Part shown: positions 47,501-58,567 of the stretch, in pieces
Layout of the letters: every line of letters starts with the position of its first letter
How positions within the stretch are numbered: position 1 is the stretch's first letter
From: Antitrichia curtipendula
Taxonomy: Eukaryota; Streptophyta; Bryopsida; Hypnales; Leucodontaceae
DNA: 64,000 nt
Assembly (NCBI GenBank): GCA_951230915.1
Contig: OX579633.1
Coordinates: forward strand, 19,440,574 to 19,504,573
Direction: 5' to 3'
The notes under the pieces: generated by a model
The model's database searches: none
Seen by the model: the letters and a program-made list of their open reading frames with translations, nothing else
What the model was told of the DNA's origin: nothing
Program-made: the position numbers and the translations under genes

Positions 47501-49492
47501 ACATAGGGAGGCCTCGGTACGTGATCCCAAGGGAGACCTCTATGAATTATGCGAACGATTTTCTGGCTTAAAAATTCCTGAAAACTTTGTTCAGAGAATA
47601 TTGCACCAGATATTAAAACAGATTCAAAGAAAGAACTTTCCGAGCAGGAGATAGGTGTTATAATCTACCTGTGGTGAACGGGGCTGGCTTATGAATACGA
47701 AAGAAATCCACTATCTTCTTCTGCACCTTTGGGAATTCTGCATTTTACAATGAAACAGCAATTGTTCAGTTAGTATACAAAAACAATCTCATGAGCACAT
47801 GCTGACATGATCTCATCAACAAGTTTTTCTATCGTTAATTCCATTCCATTCATGGTTCTTCCAATTGACAGGATGAATCGAGAGCAAGCCAAGAGACCAT
47901 ATGTACAAAATCTGAGGCAGCAGTAACCACAAGTCTTCCAAGCAGAGCATTCCAAGCACCATTCATCCAGCAGTATACCCTAGTAGTCACCTGAGTCCAC
48001 AATATACGACGATTGCCCCAAATGAAGGTGTGAGCATGTGCCAGTTTGATACACTCGGTTGGTCTTCAATTAGAGAGTTGGCTAAATGTCTATGGTCTTG
48101 AATGAAAATGGGGTTGCCCACTTTGATTAAATCCATACAGAATTCATATATAATGATAAAAATTTGATCTTAAGAGAGTTTCACTCTTGTACCAAAGCGA
48201 TCTCTGCAGCGGATCACCCAAAATCAACACTGACCTAAATTGCCAGCCTAAAATCTTAGACAACGGGTAAACATTGATTAAGAGAATGTAGAGCACTAAA
48301 TATATGTTCAAGTATTGGCTATAGGTCATTAACCAATAAAATTTTGAATCTTCACAACTTTTGCATACATTACCCAAATAGTACATTCTTTACTGCGTCA
48401 AAATCCTCTTTCATTTGCAAACAAGAACATGTAAACACTTGACCAATATAACAATAGGGTCTCCGCTTGGTACTAAAATTGGCGTTTGGTGATTCTGGGT
48501 GTCCCTATTTAGTGATCTCCCGATGAAAGCTCAGTCCTACATATTAGTTAAAAGCATAAAGTGACGGAAAGAGTATCCGCTACCTTAGATATGTTCACAT
48601 ATTCAGAATATTCAAATATATACCAGCTGGAAGAACATACCCTCCACATGTGAAGATTGCGAGCATTTGGGGCAGAACCAATCCCCCAGTGGCACAGTGG
48701 GAAGGATCGGGCACAAGCAGAAAATATGGTAGCCTCGGTCGCAGCGATCGCAAAGCAACATCTCCTGCTCTGCATCCCCTTGTGCGCATTCTTCACACAG
48801 AGTGGTGTCATACTTCTCCTTTTTCGGTTCCACCTCCTCAACTTTGATGCCCCTTTTCTTCTCCGTCTCCACCACAACCTGCTGTATTAAGGTAAGTACA
48901 CCTAATTTGTGACCCTGACCCACGGGTGGCCAATACAGATTCTTGCCTAAAATGTATATACAATAGGGGTGTCACAATTCGTGATTTAAATCATACTATT
49001 TTGCTGTTCCTTTCAAACTCCAGCCCTAAGTCTCAGAAGTTAATCTCAAAGCCCTTTCAGAACTTTCAAGTCCAAATTGCTTTCATCCTCTGAACTGTGA
49101 CACCCCTGAACGCCAGAGCCTAGGGTTCATAATCAACACTTTGAAATATCATACCTTACTCAAAATGATGCCCAATGAATACACATGCTAACTTGCACTG
49201 GAATCCTCTTTCAAGTCCAGGGTTTAACAGAAATGAAGTCCAGGGTTGATAGGAAACATGCTTAGATGTTTATTTGGCTGGTTTTAGTTGTGCATACCTT
49301 ACCAGACTTGGGCTCTTTGTTCACTCTTACAATCAATTGCGTCTCTTGCACCACCTTTGGACTGGACTTGGAAATAGAACTGGAAACGTGGCTCCGGGTC
49401 TCGAATGCAGACAGACAGCAATTGTGCCAGCCATTGCGACACACAATCACTCGCTTCAGCCTCTTCCCTCGACCGCATTCCTCATCCTCCAT
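44542..49492 (-). CDS. ATXR6: ATXR5/6-type histone H3K27 monomethyltransferase (PHD-PIP-SET), 7 exons
   Basis: Exons on the minus strand are 49298-49492, 48641-48878 (or 48881), 47669-47737, 46532-46794, 45784-45884, 45227-45439 and 44542-44701. All have GT-AG borders with consistent phase and give 412 aa. After a basic N-terminal exon (65 aa) comes a PHD finger (about 93-138) from LCEECAQGDAEQEMLLCDRC to WFCPKC. Then comes a PCNA-interacting box QKKIVDFF on its own 69-nt exon, RRLEQMASLATAL, and the SET domain with IIAEYTGDVDYM, FVSGINNHS and GERLYYDYN before the C-terminal HHFV. Plant ATXR5/6 deposit H3K27me1 on replication-dependent H3.1 at PCNA-bearing forks. This protein is longer at the N terminus than Arabidopsis ATXR5/6. 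The start is the first in-frame ATG; the frame upstream opens only with GTG. ATXR5 versus ATXR6 is not resolved. Confidence 0.92.
46028..46320. mobile_element. Intronic inverted-repeat element (family L) in the methyltransferase gene
   Basis: cgttctaatcttctgagtgg followed by atcatagaa pairs with ttctatgat and ccaatcggaagattagaacg, giving about 32-bp arms at the ends of a 290-bp block in the intron between exons 4 and 5. The middle (cctccccatggtacatagga, gagacctccccatgaaattc) resembles 47455-47590 in the intron between exons 3 and 4, which also has aaaatcgttc/gaacgatttt ends. Confidence 0.6.
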
Positions 49493-51884
49493 CGCAGTTG
49501 ATTGATTCACCACCGCGAATTAAATTATTCCAAAATCATAGATGGAGCTTGAGACGATCACTGCTGTTATACGATGCACTTATTCATCGCGCCATTCATT
49601 CGGAACCGAATCAGAAAATGGCTATGGGAGGGGCGCAGAATGATCAGCATAAGAATCGCCAACGGCAATAATGCCAGGGCTGCTAAGGCGACAAAGCTCT
49701 TTAGAAATTCCAATAGAATTTGCCCAAAAAAAAACTATTCAGAAATTGAACCAAAATGTTCCGAAACTCTTCAGGAATTACACCAAAATGATGGAGAAGG
49801 TAGTCAACCCTCGTGGAAGACCAATACCATTAACAGTCATTCAAGAGTGACTAGCAGACTCCAATATAAAGAATTCTCCTTCCCCAAAAATGTAAAACTC
49901 CGAAGCTCAAATCACAAATGCCGAGTTGCGGACTGTCTCATAGCAATCATGGAGCTCGATCGCTTCAAAAAGAAACAAAGCGCTAAAATACGGATATAAA
50001 CCGAAAATACATTAATTTCTAATTGGAAAAAATCGCACCATCGTCGTGCTATCTACAACGAAACATCTTTCCAGAAACTGAACAATAATGACTGAAAATT
50101 GGAGGAAATTCGAAAACTGGATTGCTAAGAAACCCTGACTCCCAACAATAGGGCACCGAAACAGGGAAAACGTCAAAAAGGAAGAATGTTACAAAATAAA
50201 GGCTGGAGAGATGCGGTTCATCATGGCAAAGACTGCGATGCTTCCCGTCTCCGAGACGGCGACGGTAAAATAAAACTAGGGTTGGTCCCCCAAGAACAAG
50301 ATGGGGGATCAACAACGAACAACATCATGGCACACAGCAAGCTGCATCGCTGCTCCAGTAAACAAGGCTGCATTGCTACCAGAACTCGTTCCGACCGAAG
50401 GTCGGTAGTGGCGATCCCTTGAGAAGCGGAGATGGGAGTCTACCGACTGTTGGTCGCCGTTAGGGTGGCGTGATGGTCTCTGGGGACGCGGTCTAAAGAT
50501 TGTGGAAAATCCTACTCGGCAACGCGGGAAACTGGCGGGGTTCTTTTCGCGCTCTGGTGTCAATTAGTGCGGCGGGAAAGAGTTGACTGGCCTGTGGCAC
50601 ATGAAAGGTAGTTTATATATGGTTGGCTGTTTGGCAAGCTTATAATGTTAAAGGAATGACGGCTCCTTGTGTTGAGACCTGGCCTCCTGAGGAAGTTTCC
50701 TTGCGTTGCAAAATTGATATGAATGTGGTGGGTGGGTCAAATTCATATCAATTCGGTAATTGGAACAATATTGGTATGGCAATTTAGCAATGCATGGAAA
50801 CTCTCCTTTAGTGCTTTCAACAAACTTGCTGAATTTCTTTTCAATACAGATAATGAACGAGAGTTTGCCACCTAACCCTCCATTGGCATGGCTGTGTAGA
50901 AGAGAAAAATAATGAAATGCAAAAGAATGTGGATGTAGTTTAGAATTCATCAAATTCACTTGAGAGACGTCATTTAGATGTCATTTGAGAGATTCTCTTC
51001 TTCCATTTTGAGCATGCGCAGTTCTTAACCCCAAATTCAAAAGCCTCGTTGATTTTGAAGTCTCATTTGGAGTTTGCCTCTCTTTGCGGAGCTCAAATCT
51101 CGCTCTAGAATCTCTCCCATTTGTCCAGGGTCGACGCTGGAACTGCGATTACCTGGCCTGACAAGTGACAAAATCAATTGATTCACAGCGAAAATGTCCG
51201 GACTGACGTTCAAAATATTCTGTTTTATTCTTCGATTATCACTCAAGTGTGTTCTTGATGTCCTTGATGTCCTTCGAAGGTCGACACCAGTTCATGTTAG
51301 TTACGGGTGCATTCCAATGAGATTCCGTTCCTATCACCCTGGGGAGCTTCTCCAGCTGAAGCACTCTGTTTTTCTTCAACTTCATGCATTCCATATGTCA
51401 CCGCTCTCCACTTCAATCTCAATCAAACAACTACTAACATGAATCACTTCTGCCACCATCCATACGTAAGAAAGGTGACCATCACGATCGAATTCTCAAT
51501 CAATAAGCAAATTCAATGAGCACAAGCAGCTTCAATTCCGGGAAGAATCGATACCTAACTGAGACAGGCAACATCCTAAAACAATATTGATTTTGAGAAT
51601 GTACAGCATAAAAACACATCATTCCTTGGTGCATGAAATCCTCTTCGGTCTGCTAACAAGAATATATAAGATTTGAAAATTGTAACAGTAAGTATGCACA
51701 ACTCTTGCAGCGTCACAATTAGGAGTGATTATCTTAAACTGCAGAGGCTATGAAATCGCAGCCTGAGTGTAGGAGCGCCATGTCAACGTTACAAGAAAGC
51801 AACGATCCAAGAACCAAACGTAGAACACAGGGAAAAAAAATCAAAACACGGGCCTAACAAGAGAAATTCTCAATCGATCCCCTC
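49493..51884. promoter_or_regulatory. Upstream region of the methyltransferase gene and intergenic spacer
   Basis: The first kilobase (to about 50.6 kb) is GC-richer than the transposon region, as expected of a promoter and 5' UTR. I see no convincing TATA box or named motif. Open frames here on both strands match nothing. The part near 51884 should hold the 3' UTR of the next gene. Confidence 0.35.
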
Positions 51885-52187
51885 TCAGCCTCCGCTAATT
51901 GGAGGAATCAGCGCAAGTTCGTCCCCGTCCTTCACAGAAACAGGCTCAGTGACGTAATCGTGATTCAAAGCCACTATCAAGCACGAGCTGATCGCTTTCA
52001 GAGCTGGATACTTGGCGACTACAGCTTCAAAACAATTAGCGGTCGTCCATCCCTCCTGAATTTCAAGCGTCATCTCCGACACGCCTGCGAGCTCCTGCGC
52101 TCGAGCGAAGAACAACGCCTGCACTTCGCCGCCGCTCTTAGAACGGGGAGGCTCACCCTCCTGCCTCACTCCGACAACTTCTGCCAT
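51885..52187 (-). CDS. CNX7: Molybdopterin synthase sulfur-carrier (small) subunit, CNX7/MOCS2A
   Basis: An intronless 100-aa protein from ATG 52187. The ubiquitin-like beta-grasp fold of the MoaD/MOCS2A family is evident from VQALFFARAQELAGVSEMTL near residues 22-41, then VALNHDYV, DGDELALIPPISGG, and the obligatory C-terminal Gly-Gly immediately before the stop. In molybdenum cofactor synthesis this glycine is thiocarboxylated by CNX5 and donates sulfur to cyclic pyranopterin monophosphate in complex with CNX6, in the cytosol. An N-terminal extension of about 20 residues precedes the fold. The gene lies head-to-head with the glutaredoxin gene, 266 bp between start codons. Confidence 0.95.
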   Translation of the reverse strand: MAEVVGVRQEGEPPRSKSGGEVQALFFARAQELAGVSEMTLEIQEGWTTANCFEAVVAKYPALKAISSCLIVALNHDYVTEPVSVKDGDELALIPPISGG

Positions 52188-52453
52188 AGCTGCTTCCGCT
52201 TTCTGCAGAAAAATCTCAACATCATCCTTCCGCAGCCCTACTTGTGAAGCTTCGATATGGATGAAAGTGCAGACAAGTTTTCATCCGTTAATTAAACGAA
52301 ATGAGATGGAAATAGGATGAATGAACACGAGATGGGTGAGCATGGAATGGATGAACCACGAAACTGGTGATAGAACGGCGCATGGCACAACACCGCTTGT
52401 GCTTTTATTTCGCGGCACGCGAATTGCACACAAATTGTTAGTGTTAGGCAGCT
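52188..52453. promoter_or_regulatory. Bidirectional promoter between CNX7 and GRXS14-like
   Basis: Only 266 bp separate the two divergent ATGs, so both 5' UTRs and promoters must overlap or lie inside each other's genes. No TATA box is obvious. The call rests on geometry. Confidence 0.6.
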
Positions 52454-54422
52454 ATGACGACGATGAGCGCAATGCCCCGCTGCTTGCAAGCCACTGGCTC
52501 TGCGGGAGTGGTGACCACTGCGGTATCCGAGGGGGTTTCTTTGTCGCAATCCACCTCGTTGAGATGTGCTTGGAAAGCAGGGGGAGCGCTCAAGGCATCT
52601 CGAACCAATCTCTTTGCGTCGGTTCCGAGCGGTATTCGGCGTGCTGCGGCTCCACGGAGCAGCCTCGGCACTTCTGGAGGTGGTGGAGGTGAGATACAGA
52701 CTCTGCGTTTAATCCCTGTCCCAGTTCCAGCTGCGCCGTTTTTGTGATGTTTTTGGAATTTCGAGGTTTGAGTGGATAATTGCGAAAGATTGGGTTAAGT
52801 GAATTTCAATTATCTCCGAATCTTCTTTCCCGGAGAGTTTCAATCTCTGAAACCCTATTCCAGTTCCAGCTGGTTTGTCCATCCGAGGCTTGTTGATTTT
52901 TGTACTTTTGAGGTTTTCGTAAAAAATAGCGGAAGAATTGAGTCGAGTGGATTTCAGTCATCTCTGAAGCTTCTTTCCAGGGGACTTTCAATCTTTGAAA
53001 TACTCATTCCATTTCCAGCTGGTTCGTGCATCCAAGTTTTGATGATTTCTGTACTTGTGAGGTTTTCGTGGAAATTTGCGGAGGATTGCGTCCATTGGAT
53101 TTCAATCATCTTCGAAGCTTCGTTCCCGGGGGGAGGTCAATTGTTGAATACCTATTCCAGTACCAGCTGGTTCGTGTATCCGAGTTTTGATGATTTTTGC
53201 TCATTTGAGGTTTTGGTGGAAAATTGCGAGGGATTGTGTCGAATGGATACCTCCGAAGTTCCCTTCTAGAGGATTTCAATGCTTTACAGTGTTTTGTCGA
53301 TAATCACGGGAAGTGAAATGTGCATGGGGCATTAAGACCGCGCACCTTTGGGGTCGAAGGCTCTTCATTTAAAACCTATTCCAGTTTCTCTGTTCCAGCT
53401 GATTCGAGCATCCAAGTTTGTATTTTTATTTATTTTTTGAGGCTTTGATGGAGATTGCGAAGAATTTTGTCAAGTGGATATCAATCATCTGTGAAGTTCT
53501 TTCCGGGAGGAATTCAACCTTTTACAGTGTCATCTTTGGCTTAACCTTTTGAGTGACCATTTTATTGATATGAGTATTTCTGGAAAATGCGATAATTTGG
53601 CGGAAGCCTTCAGTTTTGTTCGTCAGACTGAGGGTGCTTTTCATTCCAGCCTTTACTGATCTTGCCTTGTGGAATTGTAAGCATCAGCACTGACTCCAGA
53701 ATTGAAGGACTCTTTGGACAAGTACCTCAATGAACACAAGGTGGTCTTATTTATGAAGGGCAACAAGATGTTTCCGCAATGTGGATTCTCCAACACCTGT
53801 GTCCAAATTCTCAACGCCCTGCAGGTCCCGTACGACACTGTTAACATCCTAGAGGATGATTCTCTGCGTCAAGGCATGAAAGAGTACTCTGCTTGGCCTA
53901 CCTTTCCCCAGCTTTATATCGACGGTGAATTTTTCGGTGGATGTGACATTACCCATGGTACGCAACTCAATACTCAAACTTTGCTGAGCTCCAAGTAATG
54001 CTACACTCTTATTGACAGGAGACTTTTTGCATTGTAAATTGCACAGTAAGATAGAGGGTGCTAAAATCTCCCCTTTTCTAAATGTCTCTACTAAGCAAAT
54101 CCAGCGCATGGGATGATATTGGATTTAGGGTAAGGAACCTTTTAGAAGACCATGGTATTGCAATTTCAAATTTCATGATGAAGTCTACAAGATTCTGAAA
54201 AATATGAATCAAAGTGGATTAAGTGTGGCTTCCAGTTTGTCTTTCAAAGAAACTTTACTGAGGAATGTCTTGAAGTTTTCTGCCTCTCCAAAAAACAGGT
54301 TTGTGCTTAGAAGGATGCTTTATAGACCTTCCACCTTCCTAAGAGTGTGTCTGGATTTCGTGGCAGAGTCTTACCTGAGCGGGGAATTGAAGGAGCTGCT
54401 GGAGAAGGCCATGCTGTCTTGA
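52454..54422 (+). CDS. GRXS14: Chloroplast monothiol CGFS glutaredoxin (GRXS14/CXIP1-like), 3 exons
   Basis: Exons 52454-52688, 53688-53957 and 54367-54422 join in phase (1 and 1) to give 186 aa. Residues 1-78 are rich in Ser, Ala and Arg and poor in acidic residues (MTTMSAMPRCLQATGSAG), as a plastid transit peptide should be. The glutaredoxin domain follows: VVLFMKGNKMFPQCGFSNT with the CGFS monothiol site, WPTFPQLYIDGEFFGGCD with the cis-Pro glutathione-binding motif and GGCD, and LSGELKELLEKAMLS at the C terminus. Plant class II glutaredoxins of this type bind a [2Fe-2S] cluster with glutathione and act in plastid Fe-S transfer. Intron 1 (999 bp) holds a tandem repeat; intron 2 is 409 bp. 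Tail-to-tail with eIF6. Confidence 0.95.
52727..53470. repeat. Intronic tandem repeat, ~148-bp units, five copies
   Basis: The anchor ccagctg(g/c) recurs at 52727, 52866, 53015, 53163 and 53395 (spacings 139, 149, 148 and 232). Each unit has aacctattccagtnccagct, a gtncatccnagtttnatgat block, gaggtttncgtggaaaattg, and ggatttcaatcatctncgaa. It lies wholly in intron 1 of the glutaredoxin gene. Confidence 0.85.
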
Positions 54423-54982
54423 GGGTAGACACTCCCTGTTAGTATCACTCCCTGTTTTTTGCGATTGAATCTTGTATACTACTTGGGAAGCAGTGTAGCT
54501 TCTTTACTGTGAGGTTAGCTGTGGGTTTGAAGCTTTGAAAGCAAACACATAGGTTTGGATATGATTGCCGACACATTTGATGAATTCCTCAGTGTTCACG
54601 ATGATTTGTGTTTCAATTTGTGGAGGGATCGGATTACAATTAAGTGATCAGTTGTCTCCTTTGTGCTGAAGTAAGCTTAGGTCTCTTTTATTTTACCTTC
54701 CTATTTGTCAGCTGTGAGTGTTGTGTTTATTTAGAACCATAAACTGGCAGATTGTGTTGACGTGCTCAACTGTGAACTCCAGAGTGTTTTGGATATGCAC
54801 ATGCACTTACAGTAATATGTTGTACCAGTATTCTTGAAATAACAAATGCAAATTCCATACAAAACTCAAGTGCACATTGACCACTTGTTGATCCTGAGTA
54901 TTAGCGTTGCAAAGGCCAAAATAGGCAATAAGGATATATTCTATTACAGGGAATCAGTGCAGAGAAGACATCAATTTTGTTT
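54423..54982. terminator. Convergent 3' region of GRXS14-like and eIF6
   Basis: 560 bp between two opposing stop codons. It should hold both 3' UTRs and polyadenylation signals; an AATAAC at 54838 is near, but no clear AATAAA pair was confirmed. No gene. Confidence 0.4.
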
Positions 54983-57900
54983 CTATGACATAGTATCAAT
55001 GAGGGAAGCTCGCATTTCATTGACAATGTTACTAGGCTGGGCGTCACGGAGTTTAAACACGTTTTCTATCACAGAAAGCTCTGTAGCTGTTGTATCCAGT
55101 CCACAGAAAGCAGTCCAGTCATTAACCACCAACCCTGCACCAATAGCTTCACTTCCTCTGTTTACAGTACCAGCCACCAGTGGGACTTGTAATAACGATG
55201 ACAATTCATCCAGGTCTTCTATCGATGTATGTGGGTGTACCTGCAATAAAAAAACTCACTCAATTCTGGAACAAAATGTCACTGCATAATCAACCTCATT
55301 ACGTTAAGATAGTAAAGTTTTAACCCATAAATGACATTGTGGACGTTGTGTCTAATGAATGACAATGACAGAATCCTTCTATGTAGGACTAAAGCATAAC
55401 TATTCATTCTTGAAATTTTGTTGTGAAAAAGGGAGGTCTTCTGCAATAGTTTGACTTTCAATGAGTGCTTTTGAATTTTCTTAAGCCAATGATTCCCAAG
55501 GTATCCAAAGGGATGATTTTCATGGTTACTAGTTTAAGACTTAATCTCATCTCTTGGCTGGACCCCTAATATCAACAACATTTCATCTATTCATATACTC
55601 ACCTCTCTCTCAAAACAAAGGGAGTATTCAATTGGCCTTCTATAAGCAAGTTGTGTAAGAATGACTTAGATAAATGTATATGGTCATTGATCTTTGAATG
55701 GAAATGGAGTTGTTTAGTGTCACATATACTAATCTACAACCTCCCACTTTGAAATTGCTACATAAGGTAAATGTACCCAATACCAACCGTTGACCTAATA
55801 TTGCCCAAATGTAAGGCCATCATTGATTTGAATGAGAATCTATGACAGCAATACATGCCTTAACTTCACAAAAAACAAATAAATAAGTGAAGTTATAGAT
55901 TTTCACTCGAGAATCAATGACAGCCCTACATTCGGGCAATATTAGGTCAACAGTTAGTATGAAGTTAAGCTATCCAAGTGATAAAAATTTGATCTTGAGA
56001 CTATTATACCCAAAATGACCTCTCCACAACTCTATAGTGGTCTCCCAAAAATTACATGTACACACACAAATGAAACACAAATGAATGTATATATATACAT
56101 ATATACACACACATAAATAAAGGCTTAAAGTGATGCAATAGTATCCTCCACGTTACACAGCCACGTTACACAGCACACTTGAAAGCATTCAGGAATCCAG
56201 GGGTCTACGTGGCATACCAATCCACCAAGATTAGTGAATTGACTGTAACTCCCAACAAGGATGTTCCCTGCAATTGTCTGCCTGAACACTTCAACTCCCA
56301 AAACATCTGCTATAAGCTCTTCCGTTTCCTGAACACCAATTTCAACAGGCAGAATAGACAAAAGTCACTAACCAGAGTTGAGAGTGCTGGAGATTGACAA
56401 AATGAGGTAGAATGACAAGTGGCTACTAGCGAGTAACCCTACCCCAAATAAAATCGTTCATATGTGTCGTTCCATATGACCCTCCACATAATCAATATAA
56501 TCTATACTGATTGAAAATTTGAGATATTGTTTTCAACAATCTTAGAATATTGCTTTTCCCATAAACACAAGTCACAAATAGAACTAGAAAGAAGAGATTC
56601 ATTCTTGTGAATGGTGGGCATTAACTTTCTACATTTTCAAAACATCGCTTAGTCTCTTCCACTGGGGTAGAGACAATAAACCTCATAACCATTTGTGCAG
56701 GACCCCAAGTACAAGTGGTATATACCTTATCCAGATCAGTGTGAATGAGCGACACATAATCGTTACATGCAATACAGTTGCCAAGGGCAGAAAGGCGCTC
56801 ATCCATTCTTTGAACCACCACCTTGTCCGGCAAACAATTCCTTATGTGCAGCAGCTCTGTCGTAACAAGGATAAAGAATTTGTCAACTGATATTGACCTT
56901 GTTAACCCTTATAATAGAAACAAGCCCAAACAAGAAACATGAAATAAGGTCACTGTTACTGTAACCATCAGAAACCTCTTGCCGTTTTCCAACAATTGTA
57001 TGTATGACGGTTATAGCTGATTAGGTACATGTTGAGGTACGAAACGTACACCACTTGTAGAGGAAAGGTGGAGGTGATCAAGATTTTGAACTTCGACAAT
57101 TCCATGAAATGTTCAAAAATTAAATTCGTTTCCAGCTTAGACAAAAATCGTCCATACGAATAAGGCATCAGCAATTGTTACAGTGATGCACATAGCCCTC
57201 TGTACCATACAGGAGCCAAACTATCACATAAAATACTGTTTTTCAGATCTCTACAAATTAACCAAGAATAGTTGTCTACAAGAAATTCTCAGGTTCTGAC
57301 AAAAGGCTTGTAAGATTGACGAAGTGTACCTTGATCTGTGGTAGCTTGTGGAAGCAACAGACCATTCTTGTTACCTGACAGAGAAAGGAGACACATAAAC
57401 TTCATTATCTTGTATCCACAATTACACACTATGAAACTGCAAGGAATTTTTCGTGAACTTCAATCTCCAATAAATACCAGCTGGCATGGAATACTATCAG
57501 CAAGCACCCAAAGGTTAAACTCCGCAAATTGATACATGTTAAGACGATTTCCAACGTAAACCCTGCCAATTATAACTTAGCTAGGTTTTCTAGAATACCT
57601 CTGGGAGGTAGGTTCTCAACTAGTGTCTGAAATCAAGAAGTTAAGGCAAGCTCAAAATTTTAGTCCAACAATAAAAAAATCCAAGGATCATTGAAATTAG
57701 GGGACTCACCAACGCACATACGACCTATCACTCGGGTACCAGCAATAGAAGCCTTCACCACAGGAATGACATCTGCTAATTCTGACTCGAATGTGCTGAA
57801 TAGACAGCAATCCAACAACACAGATGGCATGTTAGAAAGGTGGAGATCAATAATAATTCTTAAGCGAGACCTCAAATAGGACGAAACTTCTGGTGATTGT

Positions 57901-58193
57901 GCATGAATTGAGCTAAGCAAACAAGAAAGAAGGTTGAAAATTTCAGAAAGGAGTATATTGAGGCACCTGTAAAAATTCTCAGAACCACCAATTGCCACCA
58001 GGCAATAAGCATTTGTTAGCTTTGAGAAAACTCCGATTTCATTGCTATTCTCAAACTGAGCCCCTGCAAAATATCACAGAGAGGTAAGAATTAAGCTAGA
58101 GATTCCGCAGATTTCTTCCTGCATTTTGGAAACTACCATAGACAAAACTCTGAACCAAGACCAAGGTAAAGCTGGTCGCTTACTAGTAGCCAT
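54983..58193 (-). CDS. EIF6: Eukaryotic translation initiation factor 6, 7 exons
   Basis: Exons on the minus strand: 58184-58193, 57967-58063, 57710-57795, 57330-57374, 56726-56856, 56218-56328 and 54983-55240. Phases agree throughout and the product is exactly 245 aa, the usual plant length. The first coding exon holds only ten bases (ATG GCT ACT A). Family landmarks appear in order: [99 protein letters not shown] and [18 protein letters not shown]. eIF6 binds the nascent 60S subunit, is needed for its assembly in the nucleolus, and prevents premature joining to 40S. Intron 6 (977 bp) contains two foreign inserts. Divergent from RPB12. Confidence 0.96.
55320..55544 (+). mobile_element. TTAA-flanked MITE family D, copy 3, in eIF6 intron 6
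   Basis: Left border TTAACCCATAAATGAC, right border AGTTTAAGACTTAA, so TTAA at both ends. About 225 bp. The interior (aatgaatgacaatgacagaatc, tttgactttcaatgagtgct) matches 28231-28463. It sits in an intron and does not touch an exon. Confidence 0.65.
55784..55957. repeat. Foldback hairpin in eIF6 intron 6
   Basis: The left part (accgttgacctaatattgcc and onward through agaatctatgac) is mirrored imperfectly by the right part ending ggcaatattaggtcaacag. The arms are about 75 bp around a short aaataaataa centre (gtgaagtta against ttaacttcac). Probably a foldback-type miniature element; TA then AGGTAAATG lies just upstream at 55762. Confidence 0.7.
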
Positions 58194-58567
58194 CTTCAAA
58201 ATATCCAAAGAATGAACTCCGATAATTTCTTTCGAAATCCGCACGTATTTCCGTCCAAACAAATCTAAAGTACGCCGAGACAAGCAGAAGTAGAATACCG
58301 ACAGGAAACTCTCAAGTGACACCGACTTAGCCAGCTTGAAGCCTTGAAGTGCGCACAGAAGCAGATTCGAAATTAGGGTTAGGGCTTCGTGAATACCTTC
58401 AATCCGGAGTTACTTTTACGTTCTCACTCTCGTTCCCAAAGTTTGTTCCCAATTGCTTCAACCCAAAACCCTCAAGGTGGGACGATCGCAACTCATTTTC
58501 ATTGTCTCTCTCGCGGAGGTTTGTTTTCCCAAATTGGTTGTGTATTGTAACGCTGGTGCTGGTAGCC
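58194..58567. promoter_or_regulatory. Bidirectional promoter between eIF6 and RPB12
   Basis: 374 bp separate the divergent start codons. The sequence includes a pyrimidine-rich tract near 58480-58520 upstream of RPB12. Called from geometry. Confidence 0.55.

Noticed and set aside
49574..49999. 141-codon plus-strand frame upstream of the methyltransferase
   Set aside because: Antisense to the promoter/5' region, with no recognisable domain and no splice evidence.
52321..52692. 123-codon frame overlapping the glutaredoxin first exon
   Set aside because: It is in another frame over the transit-peptide exon and would destroy the CGFS protein.
54846..55289. 147-codon plus-strand frame over eIF6 exon 7
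   Set aside because: Antisense shadow of the highly conserved eIF6 C-terminal exon.
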